Made by a program: the position numbers and the translations under genes. This document shows positions 1-12,000 of a DNA stretch of 64,000 nucleotides, piece by piece (positions within the stretch are counted from its first letter, which is position 1; every line of letters begins with the position of its first letter). The notes under the pieces are model-generated. The model saw only the letters and a list, made by a program, of their open reading frames with translations, was not told where the DNA came from and did no database searches. Origin of the DNA: Nymphaea colorata (taxonomy: Eukaryota; Streptophyta; Magnoliopsida; Nymphaeales; Nymphaeaceae); NCBI RefSeq assembly GCF_008831285.2, contig NC_045140.1, positions 24,074,131 through 24,138,130 of the forward strand. The letters run 5' to 3'.

Positions 1-1777
1 CAGATTTTTTGGGCGCTTGTTGTTGTGGCCTGTGGTCATCCAACCATCGGCGCATCAAACACTGAAGTTGGAGGGGCGAGCATCAATCGAGTTCCCTCGC
101 GAGAAGCACAGATGGCTGGGGGATCGTGGAGCCGTGAAGTTGATGTCGCGTCGAAAGAAATTGTTGTCGGAGTTCTTTTGTTGTCGTCTGGATGGGAACA
201 TGAATAGACCGTTGCTTCTGCCCGTGAATAGCAAGGGAGTGGTGTCAAAGGTGTTCGATCGGAGGATCAATGGAGGCCGACCACCGTTGGGGAAGATGGA
301 ACCAGGGAAGCCGCTGAATAGAGACATGCCATCTTGTTGTTGTCTTCATCCCATGTGTCGCCTGCACTGAGACCCGTCGTCGCTGTAGGTAGTCGCTGGG
401 AGGAATAGGGGACATTGCCAACCCCGTCTCCGACCGAAGGAGGAGCCAGACTAGCAACTGGAACCAGTGGAGCCTGCCCCTCGCTCTGTGTTGCGCCCAT
501 TGGGGGTTGACAGCGATGGGAGGCATCGTCGGCATTGGGCTTTCCCGTTGCTGTGTGTAGCAACTAGAGATACCGCAGACGACAAAAGCCCTGTCACCGC
601 CCGAAGAAAGAGTTGGAAACGCCACCTACAAAAACAAATCAATCGGTGTTCCACCCATGGGAAGAAAACTCAGGCTGCGGGTTTCACCGCTCGACCAGCT
701 CCCGCTTGTGGGTTTATTGCCCACTGGCGAGCACCGGGAGAGGGACGACTCCTCCACCGAAATCGTGGGTAGCGACCGTGGGTGCCCCCTCCTCTCCTAC
801 CGGTTTTTGTCAGGCCCGACGGATCGAGACAGTCCCTTACAGGATTGGCTCAAACCAGGTAGGGTTTTGGACCCGATTGGGGCCCGTACAGCCTGATTTT
901 TAGGTTTAAGAATTTGAATCCAGGTCCAAACCAGATTTTTCCCTTCATTAAGGTTGGACATCGTTTGGGGATCCCCTAGACCTGATCTAAGCGCACATTC
1001 CTCATCCAAAACCTCCTTCGAAGCCGCCACCTTGACCGCCAGCAGGAAGATGGAAGGCAGTCCACCATCCTAGCGTATGCAATGAAAGCATGGTGGGCCC
1101 CTTTTCTTCAACAGATCTAAATCTTTTGAGATGGAGAATTATTTTGGTAATATGAAGGATTTAAAATTCATCGAGGACGACTCTTCTCCAACCCAAGGAG
1201 ACTGCTGTAGAGCCAAAAGTAGATAGATCCAAATCCAACTTATTTTGGATTATAATGAGGTTTAATACTTCGTTTAAAATTCTAAGTCATGTTTTGGATT
1301 TTGTTTGGTTATTTAGTTTTATTTGGACCTTAGTCCTGATAGATACATATTTGTGTAATTGGATCCAGATCTGTAATCCATCCCTAATACAAAGGGACGT
1401 GGATGCATTTGGTAAAACAGTTGAAAGTTGAAAGGAAATGAAATTCAAGTTTTGTTAGCTTTCTTTTGTTCTTCTTGTTCATTTAGTCATTTGCTTGAGT
1501 TTTAGTTAGTTTTAGCTTAGTTGTGAGTGTGGATGGGTTAAGACTAATTATCTTAATCCATCTTAAATTAATATACATACCTTATCCTTTGCAGTTTGAT
1601 GGTCGACCGATTGACACACTTTGTTATATGTCCGCATTTGAACCTTTTAGGAGAAAGGATTTTCTAATGTGCTGGTTAACGCCGCCAATTTATCTGAAAC
1701 TTTGAGAGTTTGAGTTCTAATGAATCCAAAATTATGATGTTTTCTTTTCTTATTATTCATAAAAAATTGCTGAATAG
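1..1777. other. TOR intron 15: unclassified sequence
   Basis: Positions 1-1070 are clearly more GC-rich than the surroundings and show several short overlapping open frames on both strands, none recognisable. This may be the edge of an old transposon extending left of the window. From about 1071 to 1777 the sequence is AT-rich, with nothing supportable in it. Confidence 0.4.
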
Positions 1778-3049
1778 CTATGCAACACGGGTACTCCACT
1801 TAAGGAGGAGTACCTGCACGGTACCGGTACGACACCGGTATCGGTGCGGGTGCGGCGTTGGCCGCATCGGATACGGTCAACGTACCCAGGGTCATTTTTG
1901 ACCATTTTCATACTCGGTCAACTTTGACCGAGTCCAAAATTGTCCGGTTTTGAATTTTAACGTTTTCTTTAACAATTTTCACATTAAAATTATCGAAACC
2001 TTAAATGACGATGGTTCTTCGTCTTCACCCTTCACCGACAGACACTCACTAAAACAAGCGAACGGCGAGCAACGAGACGACGGCAGGCGGCAAACGGCGG
2101 CGACGGCAAGCTGCGACGACAGGTGGAGACGACAAGCAGCGAATGTTGTTTTCTTCATTTTTGATCGAGCTCCGTTCTTGTAGAGTGTTAGAGAAGGAAG
2201 AAGAAGAAGTTTTGGGTAAGAAGTTTTGGGTTGTACTGAGTTTTGGATTTTGTGGGGTCGATCGGAGGCATTTCTCTGCTGGCGTTCTTGTTATTGTCGC
2301 TTTTTCGATTGATGAGTGATGTGGAGCTTCATTTTGTTCTCGTTTTCTCATTTTGGTGACATGAAAAACTAGAAACGGAGTATTAGCTTTTTTTGCATGC
2401 CACTGTCCTTTCTTTCCTCATCCTGGCTTTCTCATGAGATATTGTTGCATGCGTTGGTAATCTGTCTTTGTTACCCTTATGGTTTTTCTCCTTGATTCTT
2501 CATTTTTTGTCTTTGGGTTTTCTTTGATATTGATGAGTCTGCAAGTAACTACTCTCTCTCTCTCTCTCGTTGTTCCCTTTTAGGATATATTTTGGGTTTA
2601 ATTTGTGGTTCAGACGATACCTTGGATTCCTTTTAGTGTTTTGATCCAGCTGGTTTTCAGTTTTATCTTTTCCTTTTCCTTTTCCTTTCCTCATTTTATT
2701 TTCTTTTTCGAGTTCGGTGTTCTAATTGTTATTTGTTCTGAATAAGTTGGAACAAAATAAGCTAGAGAAAAGAGTGATTTTGGTTGTTTTGTTCAGTCCA
2801 AATCGCCCCAATGATTTTATTTTTAATAAATTTGTGATTCTTATGATATGCAATTGTCACCCTACAATTTTGTCTGCATCTCTATACTTTTCTTCTACTA
2901 TGATGTTCTTTTGTATTCTTGTTTTTGTGGTTCTTATGATGTTTTGGATTCATTTGTATCTTTAACTGTCAGGCTTTTCAGTTATCGCCTTATCGGTTAT
3001 AGTTTTTGCCTTTCAGATATAAGTTGTAATGGTTGATAAAGGACAATAA

Positions 3050-4180
3050 ATGATGCCTACAAGTGGAAATGGAAATATGGCAAGCAGAAGTATTAGTGTT
3101 AATACCGCTGCACTAGAAATGGATAATCCATCTCAGCCTCTTTGGCGCTATGTGAAAAAACTAGGAAAAGCACCAGGTGGCAGTGGGAATATAGTTTTTT
3201 CTCGCAATTTCTGTCATAATACGTTCACTGACTCTTATACACGTTGCAAGGCACATTTATTGCATATCAAAGGCAATGGAATTAGATCATGTGAAAAAGT
3301 TAGCAAAGAATCCATGAAGGTATTCAAAAAAGAACAAGATGAAGATGAGACAAGATGAAGAATGTTGCACTTGATGATTTTGAGTTTTTCGATCATGTGC
3401 ATAAAATTTTAGTAAGAAGATGGAATACAAGCAATAACCTTTTGCATTGGATAGAACAGTCCTTAAATCCCAAATATTATGAACAAACATGGTTGGCAGG
3501 AGGTATTGGTTGTGTTCCTCCTAATCGATAACCAAAAATATCAAACAATAGGGAGATATGTTTGGGAAGACTATTTTCTGATTCTCATCAATTGAAGATA
3601 ATAAATAATGAGTTTGCGAGCTTCTCTGGTGGAAGAAGTGATTCAATAGAAGCTGCAATGGCAAGAGATGAAGAACATCCTGTTAATTGATGGTAATGTT
3701 TTGGAGCATCGACACCAAAATTCCAACAACTTGCATTGAAGTTATTATCTTATCTCAACCTGCAACCTCTTCATGTTGTGAAAGAAATTGGAGCACTTAT
3801 TCTCAAATTCACAACATCAAGAGAAATAAGCTAACTAGTAAGCAAGCAGAAGATTTAGTTTATGCCCACTCCAACCTACGCTTACTTTCACGTACTTCAG
3901 ATGATTACAGGTATTTCTTTCTTTTTTTATCTTTGATATGTATACATATGTATATTATGTTGGTTGTTTAAAGTTCATATTAACTTAAATCATATTTTGA
4001 TTTTGTTGCAACTTGCAGTTCAGGATCATCCAAGTATTGAGATGTTAATCCAAAAGACATTGACGTGGAACTTGAAGGAGATCATGATTTGCATGCTCTT
4101 AATATGGACCTTACAGAACCTGTTGTTCCTTCTAATCTTCATGATGCGACTAAGGAGAATCAAGAAAGCTGATAAAGTTT
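3050..4180 (+). pseudogene. hAT transposase remnant (BED finger plus C-terminal dimerisation region)
   Basis: An open frame at 3050-3358 encodes a BED-type zinc finger: a PLWRYV start, then a C..C pair and HLLHIKGNGIRSC. Several frames further on come pieces of the hAT C-terminus: NLLHWIEQSLNPKYY and WLAGGIG around 3430-3510, then SQPATSSCCERNWSTYSQIH at about 3760-3820 and EDLVYAHSNLRLLSR at about 3850-3895. After a probable intron (about 3912-4018), DVNPKDIDVEL with acidic tail sequence lies near 4040-4180. The RNase-H-like catalytic middle is missing, and stops and frame changes separate the pieces, so it cannot make a working transposase. The CCERNWS signature is typical of plant hAT proteins. 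Confidence 0.8.
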
Positions 4181-4250
4181 GTATGTTAATTACTTCCATA
4201 CTTTGTTTAGTAGTATGATAATATCTAAAAATTTTGGATCATGATTTATG

Positions 4251-4273
4251 AATATGTTATTCTGTTTGTAATT

Positions 4274-4347
<74 letters not shown>
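4251..4347. repeat. TA/TG microsatellite block, duplicated at 5304-5362
   Basis: TGTTATTCTGTTTGTAATTT followed by (TA)n and then a long (GT)n tract recurs at 5304-5362 as TGTTATTCTGTTTGAAATTT, (TA)n, (GT)n. The 4362-5303 element inserted at the second copy of the TGTTATTC motif. The block was therefore probably tandemly duplicated before that insertion. Confidence 0.75.
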
Positions 4348-4349
<2 letters not shown>

Positions 4350-4361
4350 AATATGTTATTC

Positions 4362-5303
4362 CAGTGTTGCGTACGATACGTATCGTATCGTTTGTAAAAT
4401 ACCATACGATACACCTCCTGTATCGTAAAAAGGGGGTGTATCGTGCCTGTATCGCACGTATCGTGCAATACAAGTACCGTATCGTACGATACGAGATGTT
4501 TTAAGTTTTTAACGCTTAAAAAGCCCCCTTCCGCTGCATTCGACTCTGCCTTCCACTGCGTTTGACTCCCCTCAATCGCCGGAAACAAGAAAGACGAAAG
4601 GAACCCCCCGAAATTAGGAGAAAACTCGATTCAACAATCAAAATAACAAGGGACGGAGGAGGAAACAGTAGAGGCAAGAGATCGGAGGGAACGGGTTAAC
4701 CTTCCTGGAGATATCGTAGTCGATAATGAAGACGTTGGGCTTCTCAACGGAGAGAGAGAAGTCATTGAAGCTGAGACTGCTGATTAATGTGGCGTCCGTG
4801 ACGGCGAGCGTGGCGGATGCCGGCCGCCCGTGGGACTCGTACTTCCCCTTCACTGAGGCCTTCATCCGTTCCGACCGCCTCGAGTCCTCTGTCCACGATA
4901 TTGTAGGCACGTAGTGCCAAATGAATAGACTGGCAATGAGACACATGCTAATATCGCGGTAAAAGATTTTTTTCTTTTTTAAAATACTACTCATTTTTTA
5001 CAAGCTAATAACGTCAAAGATATATTATTTAGAAATATAAAGCATATGGGTAACTAGAAATTTTATATGAGAATCAAATCATGAAACTTTATAGCAATAA
5101 TAAGTCTATCAGTCTGTAAAACATGTTTTTTATGAAGAACATATTATTCTTGATTTTTATTAATTTTTTTTTGAATTTTTTTTCTATTTTTTTTGTTTAA
5201 TTTAAAAAAATACGATACGGTTATGATACATTACGATATTTTACGATACGACGTATCTTAAAGCCAGACCGATACGGCTTACGATATGCTTTTTACAACA
5301 TTG
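4362..5303. mobile_element. Nonautonomous gene-carrying hAT (Pack-hAT), family Y
   Basis: Ends CAGTGTTGCGTACGATACG and, inverted, CAATGTTGTAAAAAGCATATC. Subterminal regions are packed with TACGATACG/CGTATCGTA palindromes. It is flanked by a perfect 8-bp target duplication, TGTTATTC at 4354-4361 and 5304-5311. It has no transposase. Its middle is GC-rich and holds a piece of a host gene (OEP24). Family Y relatives are at 10299-13725, which has transposase sequence, and 13881-14635. Confidence 0.88.
4701..4865 (-). pseudogene. OEP24: Captured first coding exon of OEP24 (outer envelope pore protein)
   Basis: Minus-strand frame of exactly 55 codons starting MKASVKGKYE and containing SVEKPNVFIIDYDISRK. 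It ends at AAG followed by a GTTAAC splice donor. This matches what I remember of the N-terminus of plant OEP24, a chloroplast outer-membrane beta-barrel channel (MKASLKGKYD..., LSLEKPGSFIIDYDVP...). GC-rich leader sequence lies before the ATG (to about 4910) and intron-like sequence after the donor (to about 4500). The piece was therefore copied from genomic DNA, not from mRNA. The other OEP24 exons are absent. Whether the parent gene is intact elsewhere cannot be seen. Confidence 0.8.
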
Positions 5304-5322
5304 TGTTATTCTGTTTGAAATT

Positions 5323-5359
<37 letters not shown>

Positions 5360-5430
5360 ACGGCCGTACCCCCACACACAAGTTTTTTGAAAATGGTCCG
5401 TACCCGCGCCCATGTGACATAGCTTAGTAG

Positions 5431-6012
5431 CACTCAAGACTTAGCAGTGCTCATAACACAGGTAGATAAACAAATTCCAGAGAATTAGAGGCTGTTAAAG
5501 ACATGTGTGTGATCAAGAGATAGTCACCAACTTTAACCCAAAGCATCAATTTAATTAAGGGTATGGAACCCTTGTTCTTGCATTCATGTTAATATATAGT
5601 TTTCACTTTTACTCCCAATTAAATATTTATAGAATTTTTGGATGAATTTGGAACTTGTCTCGAGTTAAGAATAGTCTGATTCACATGCCTGTGCTTGAAG
5701 AATATGGTTACAGTTTGCCTCAAGCTCCAGGTGAGCTCAAGCCTAGCTACATAACACCAGGTTGAACAGACAAGCTTTGAGATTGGCCTGGCTGATCTGC
5801 ATCCATATTTATTACATACATCCAAGACAATTATAGACTGGAAACCACAAAGGAAGAGACCTCAGATGTATTACAATTGAACAAGCCTTATGACAGCCAA
5901 AGCTTATAGAATTAGGTTGCAATAATATTGCATTAGAATAAAACACAAAACCAAGATTGGTGTACCATGGAAAGCAATAACAAACTTAATAACATAATCG
6001 TTAGCAGCTCAC
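5431..6012. other. TOR intron 15, remainder
   Basis: AT-rich intron sequence between the family X element and exon 15. No gene, repeat or structured element is supportable. The donor of exon 15 (GTGAGC) begins at 6012 on the minus strand. Confidence 0.6.
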
Positions 6013-9000
6013 CCTGTACTTTGGACAACTTGACCAAGGGTGGCAACAGCAACTCGCCGTTTAACTACAGCAGCTCCATCCAGAAGAGCATCAACAATTA
6101 ATTGCATCAGTTCACCAAGGTAACGCCTCATTGCAAAACCACCCTATACAGCAACAGAGAGCATTGAAGTGCACAGGTCAGTTAAACACCAGCTAGTGTC
6201 ATTACCCAGGTCAGATTCTGATCCTTGAACATAAATGTCACAGAATTGCATGAGATACATATTTTATTTTCCAAATGAGACTTTTGACTAGGTTGAACTG
6301 CTTGTGTTGTGCCCGTGACGGTTCTAGTCTAATCTTTTCAGAATTTGCAGAAAAGTTCGAATTAGAAAGCCATGCTGCTTTATCCCTTATCAATCTGAAC
6401 CAAGAATCAGTTGTTACTTGCAACCAAGAACTCATGAACCGCTAGACAGAGATTCATTTCTCATCACACACAAACTCTCATAAGCACTGCATTTCCATTT
6501 ACATCAATGTACATAAATAACTGACTGATGACAATAACAGCATTCAGGCAGCTGAATGCAGTTAATTCAGAAAGAGAGAGAACAGCAACAAAAGAGAAGT
6601 CATTCCATTGTGTAAGCAAGCCCCAAATAAATCCATTACAAAGCACACAGGTACACATGTGAATACATGAAACACGTAAAGGTTACAAGAACAACCACCA
6701 TCACCCCAAAGAAGGAAAGTTAGCATGAAATCAATTTTTACAGGTTTGCATACCCATGGTGAGCAATCAAGCACGTGAACTTAGTTGCATGACCATGAAA
6801 ACAGCAACTAATAGATACATTAAGCAAGTTATGTGAAACCTACCACTCTAGAAAGTTCTCCAACTGTAGCAAGAACACCTGTGACAACCCCATTGTTAGC
6901 ATTAAGTCCAGTGCCATCACGAAGCTTTGCCACAAGTGCCTGGAACTCAACATAATCAACTCAATGCACTTTAAAAGCCGCGGGCAATATATATAGAAGA
7001 AAAAAGAAGATGAATAAACCTTATGTATTGGATCGATATATGGATGTATCAGCCGCTCACATGAATGAATCAAATGTCCCAAGAGTATGGCACTCTCTTC
7101 TCTGCACTTGCTGTCAGCACTGATTGCACCATAATGTTCAGATTAGAAAATTGTTATACAATTTTACTTTAACGGTTTAACCTAAAGAAGAAAATTAATA
7201 AACTAGCCCACCTTTGCTCTAGATATGTCAAAAGCTGTATAAGATATCGACGAAGAGCAGGCAAAACATAAGCTGGATTTTTCTCAGATAACCTCCCAGC
7301 AATTGCTATGGCCAAATCCCGAACTTTAAAATCCTGAAAAGGGAAAAAGACCATAAACCTGAAAAAATAAATAACCTATTGACAAGAAAAATAAGGTGCA
7401 ATACAAACACCAATCAACAGAAGAAGCATGGCCCCAATAGATGTATGTTTTGAGAAAGAAAGAAAACAAGACGTGTGTGATGACCATTTTAATCAATATA
7501 TTAAAATTAGATGACAATAGAGAACTTTAAACTCCTACTAGTTGGGCATGAAATGGATAAAAAAAATAAGCTACATGGATTCTATATGAAGAATAAACTT
7601 ATGTCCTTAAAACATCACTTGGTTGCATTCAAAGTACAAGTGCTTGCTCAGCCTTTTTTCTCAAATTCTTTGACTTAGTTTACTTTCTCAGATTCTTGAA
7701 AATAATGCTACATTGTGCAGATTTTCATCACAATGACAATAATAGGCTTGCTATGTAAAGGTTCTCCTCCAACAAGGCACTGATGCACCATCCCTTTCCC
7801 TTTGTTACGAGCGTGCTTCATTGTGCAGTTGTTCATCAACATGATAATGATAAGCTTGCTAATGTGAAGGTTCCTTCTCCAACAAGGCAATTATACACCA
7901 TCTTTTCCTTATAAAAGCATGACATTAACTTTCATGGAGAACTTGGTACTTTTTTTCATTGATTGGAACGAAACTAATTGAAGCCATGCGCTTGATCGAG
8001 CCACCACATCCATCTTGACTCAACTCAATTGGCACGCACCAATTCAACAAGTTCCATTTACACAACATAAGGTGCAAAAAAGGAACAAAGTTAATTCGAT
8101 GAAGCAACAAAGTTAATTCTGGACTACAAGGATGAAATGCAAAGACATCCCTTGTAGGACTGAATATAGCTGTACACCACCAGTTACATTAGTGGATAAT
8201 AGTATTTCATTTAGCTTTTAGAAAAGCAGCAACTCAAATACATGAACTACATAATAGAACAAGGATACTAGCCCAAGTATTATTTTCAAGGCCTGGAACT
8301 GATAGTTGCAAACATCAATTCAATACAGCAGTATTTAAAGTTTTAAACCATCTAAAAGTGACTCTGACCATGCCCTTCTTATGGCTTTCACATCTAAACT
8401 GTCAAGTAAAGAAAAAACAATGTCGTGCTACTCTAACCTACTAGAATAAATGCTGCAGCCAGAGACTCTAACCTCATCATTCAATGCAACAGAAATTGCA
8501 CTTAAGCAGTCAGCTTGTGCTAAATAATCATCAGTAATTCCATTCTCTTTCAATGAAGTGAAAACAGACTGCCGAACAACGACATCAGTATCTGCTACTG
8601 CAGCAATCAGAAGTTTGTCTACTATCTGCAGCAAAAGAAACCGGTCAGGTTCTCTTCCAGTGTCTATTTCACAGCAGAAAAAACATCACATAAATAAACA
8701 GAAAACACTGAGTAACCGAGCAAGGAACTGATTGTCAATTTGGAATTGGTACAGCAAAAAGCCATGTAATCTCCAAAGAACTGTGTGCCTGAAGCATAAG
8801 ATAGGAGGCCAAGAGCAGCTTCAACTTACAAGTTACAAGGAAGGATTACACATGTTTTATGGCAAATATAGTACAATCAATGGCAATAACACGAATAAAG
8901 AATGCCTAAACTAAGTGATGTGTTTGGACGAGTAAAGACAAATTATACAAATTATGGAAGCCCACGGATTTAGATGACAGCCCATTGAACATATCAGAAA

Positions 9001-12000
9001 AGACAATAGCTGTTGTGTCTTTGACTGGTAGATTGAACTTAGACCAATTACATACAGCAGCCTGTCAGCCACGATACAGTACCAAGGGGTGGGGCAGACT
9101 GCAATCTTCAAGCAACAAGGAGACCTTGCACAATTTTTTTATTAAAAAAAATTAAAAAAAAAACTTATAAATTTTGATGACAATCATCATGAAATAGTAT
9201 TTCAGAAACCTTTTGTTCATGAAGGTGAATGTTATAATAGAAACGAAACTATAACAATGGTACTTGGTAGGTTTGGAGCCTTGGATACAGTAATACCACT
9301 ATATCACAATCAGGAGTAAATATTTCACCTATCCTATGTTGTTACAGGCATGCCTAGGCTGCTGATGATCATCATCGCCTAGGCAGAAATGGCCTAGGTG
9401 ATCAGCGATTCAACGACTAAGCTATCACCTTTGTACGCCTGGACAACTTCATGCTTAAACTTTTTCCACGTTAGCAACCTGTTTATAAGCTTTTTCTTCT
9501 TATTTTCTTCTACCAAACTATGTTGTCAAGGTGAAGCCTAAGCGACATGTAGGCGTGGACTAAGCGTGAGTTCACACCCATCGCCTAAGTCCACCACTTA
9601 GGCGATGGGATATGCGCCAGCATGCCTAGTCCATGGGAAAGTGAAAAGTCTTCTTCCCTTTCAATTCAAGTTTCTTAATTGGTTATGAACTCGAATTTTG
9701 AAAACTGTTAAAGATTTATTTCTTGATATTTTGAAAACTGTTAAAGAGTTATTTCTTTATATATTGTATTGTCCATTGAGTATACATTGTTATGTATTTT
9801 ATTTATATTGATTATGTCTTTTCATGCATTATGTATTGCATGTCAATTCTACTGTAATAGTGCCAATTGGTATGTTGATTATGTTGTTATATGTATATTG
9901 CTATGTAACACAGATACGTCAATTTTGGAGTACCCATACCATTCGGGTGCAACACCGACACGGGTATGGATAAGGGTACAGGTCAGCACATGCAGGGTAT
10001 GGTCAACGTACACGGGTTCGTGTTCATCCAAAAATGGACTCAATCAACATTGATTGAGTCCATTTTCATCCAAAATTTAGGGTTTTTGGGTTTTCGTATT
10101 TCCTTTCGAAAACACAGAGCCCACGACTCTCAACAGAGTCGAGGGCTCTGTTAGTTCTACTTCTCTGTTGTTTGCTAAGGAAGAACTCTAGCGACCTCCC
10201 ATTTGCGCAAACTTTGGCTGATCTGGGCAATATTTCTTCTGGTGACCTCCGGCAACCTTCCTACGTCAGCTATCTTTTCTTTTTAGTGTTGTCGATGGCA
10301 ATGTTGTACGTATCGTACGATACGAGCCCGTATCGTACGATACATACCGTACCGTTTTGAAAATACGGTACAATACATCCCCCGTATCGTAAATAGAGGG
10401 TGTATCATTCCTATATCGCACGTATCGTGCGATACAGGGCCCATATCGTACGATAAGGGGCGATACACCCCGTATCGTACGATATGGGCTGATTTCGCAG
10501 AAACCCGCCTGAGACCTACTTATTCGACTTCTTTTTGAAAAATACCCTTCGTTCTTCATTTCTCACGCACGGATACTGCCGTCAAGGAAGGCGATCGTCC
10601 ATTTTCACCATCAAAAAGTTGATTTTCACAGTGACATCGAAGATTAAAGGGTCGATTTGTGCGTGGGTGGTTAATTTTCGTTGGGAGGAAAGGGGTTTTC
10701 TTCATTTCTTCTTCGTAAGGTATGAGATCTCATGTTTTTACCATATATTCATAATTTTTTACCGTACAATCATAGATTGAAAGATTTTGAATGTTCTTCA
10801 TTAAGTTTACCATAGGATTTCGTTTTTTTTTTTTAAGATATGGATCCTACATGGCAATGGTGCGAAAAAGTGAAGGAGAATAACCGCTTGAAACTCAAAT
10901 GTAGCTTTTGTGGGAATACATTTTCAAGAGGGATTAGTAAAATGAAACACCATTTGGCAGGGACCTCCAAAGATGCGTCTCCTTGTGTTGGAGGACCAAA
11001 CAAACCTTCGTCTCCATTTGTGCGTCAACAATGTTTAGATATGCTTCATGCTTTACGTCAAAAGAGGATACAAAAAGAAATTGAAGAGGCAGATGTAAGC
11101 TATAATGAGCCTTTGGAAGATGAAGTAGAAGAGGAAGAAGCTTATGAATGTGATGATGAAGATGATAGCAGTCTAAGAACAGATTTGGAGACCTCAAGAG
11201 GTAGAGATCGTAGAGGAAAAGGGATCATGTATGAAGGAGGTCGATCTGGCATAACATGAAGGAAGAGAAGAGGCACAGCAAATATTAGGGGCAAGCGTGG
11301 TATGCGACCACCTAGTGGTAGAGTTCCTACTGGTAGGTCTAGTGTTGGTTCTATTAAGAGTTTTTTCCCTACATATACTAGGCCAGGTGGTCAGCCGCAG
11401 ATTCGTGCTGCTATGACATCTAAAGATATGCTATATCATGCACAAAAGATGGTAGGGAAACGGTTTTATGATGCATGTATTTCATTTAATGCAGCTAATT
11501 ATTTTCAATTCCAAGTCATGGCAGATGCAATTGCTTCTATAGGCCCCGGATTCAAAATGTCATCATATCATCAGTTGAGGGGCAAAATTCTTCAGGATAC
11601 GGTCAAAGAAATGTCTAAACATTGCGATGAGTTGAAATTATGTTGGAAGGAAACAGGTTGCTCCATTATCTCAGATGGATGGACTGATACAAGGTCAAGA
11701 ACACTTGTAAATTTTCTTGTTTATTGCCCTAAAGGTACAATGTTCTTGAAATCTCTTGACTTGTTTGATGTTCTTAAGACTGCTGAGATTTTGTTCAATG
11801 TTTTTGATAATGTCGTACAAGATGTTGGACCTGCAAACATTGTACAGTTTATTACTAGATAATGCTGCAAATTATAGAGCTGCAGGAGATTTGTTATTTC
11901 AAAAGTATAGAACATTTTATTGGAGTCTATGTGTCACTCATTGTGTTAATTTAATGCTTCAAGATCTTAATGAGATGCATGATATGAAATCAGTCATTGA

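Larger units (their letters stand above)
1778..5422 (+). mobile_element. Degenerate full-length hAT element, family X, in TOR intron 15
   Basis: The left end reads CTATGCAACACGGGTA. The right end, read inverted, is CTATGTCACATGGGCGCGGGTA. Both have subterminal runs rich in GTACC and CGGGTAC. Flanks are CTGAATAG (1770-1777) and CTTAGTAG (5423-5430), matching at 6 of 8 positions as a decayed 8-bp target duplication typical of hAT. It carries transposase remnants (3050-4180) and a younger nested hAT (4362-5303). Without that insert it is about 2.7 kb. Similar ends occur at 9901-16379, 14726-15725 and 38278-38920. Confidence 0.75.

Noticed and set aside
1-1030. Real gene in the GC-rich left edge
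   Set aside because: Overlapping frames on both strands with no domain, splice pattern or codon preference; more likely old transposon sequence.
4190-4588. Minus-strand open frames with His/Thr and Ile/Tyr repeats
   Set aside because: They are translations of TG and TA microsatellites, like those at 17083-17381, 35428-35874 and 38119-38512.
5619-5825. Further TOR exon left of 6013
   Set aside because: The minus-strand frame does not contain the expected YVVTPYKEYP-type continuation and lacks a matching phase. The next exon must lie outside the window.
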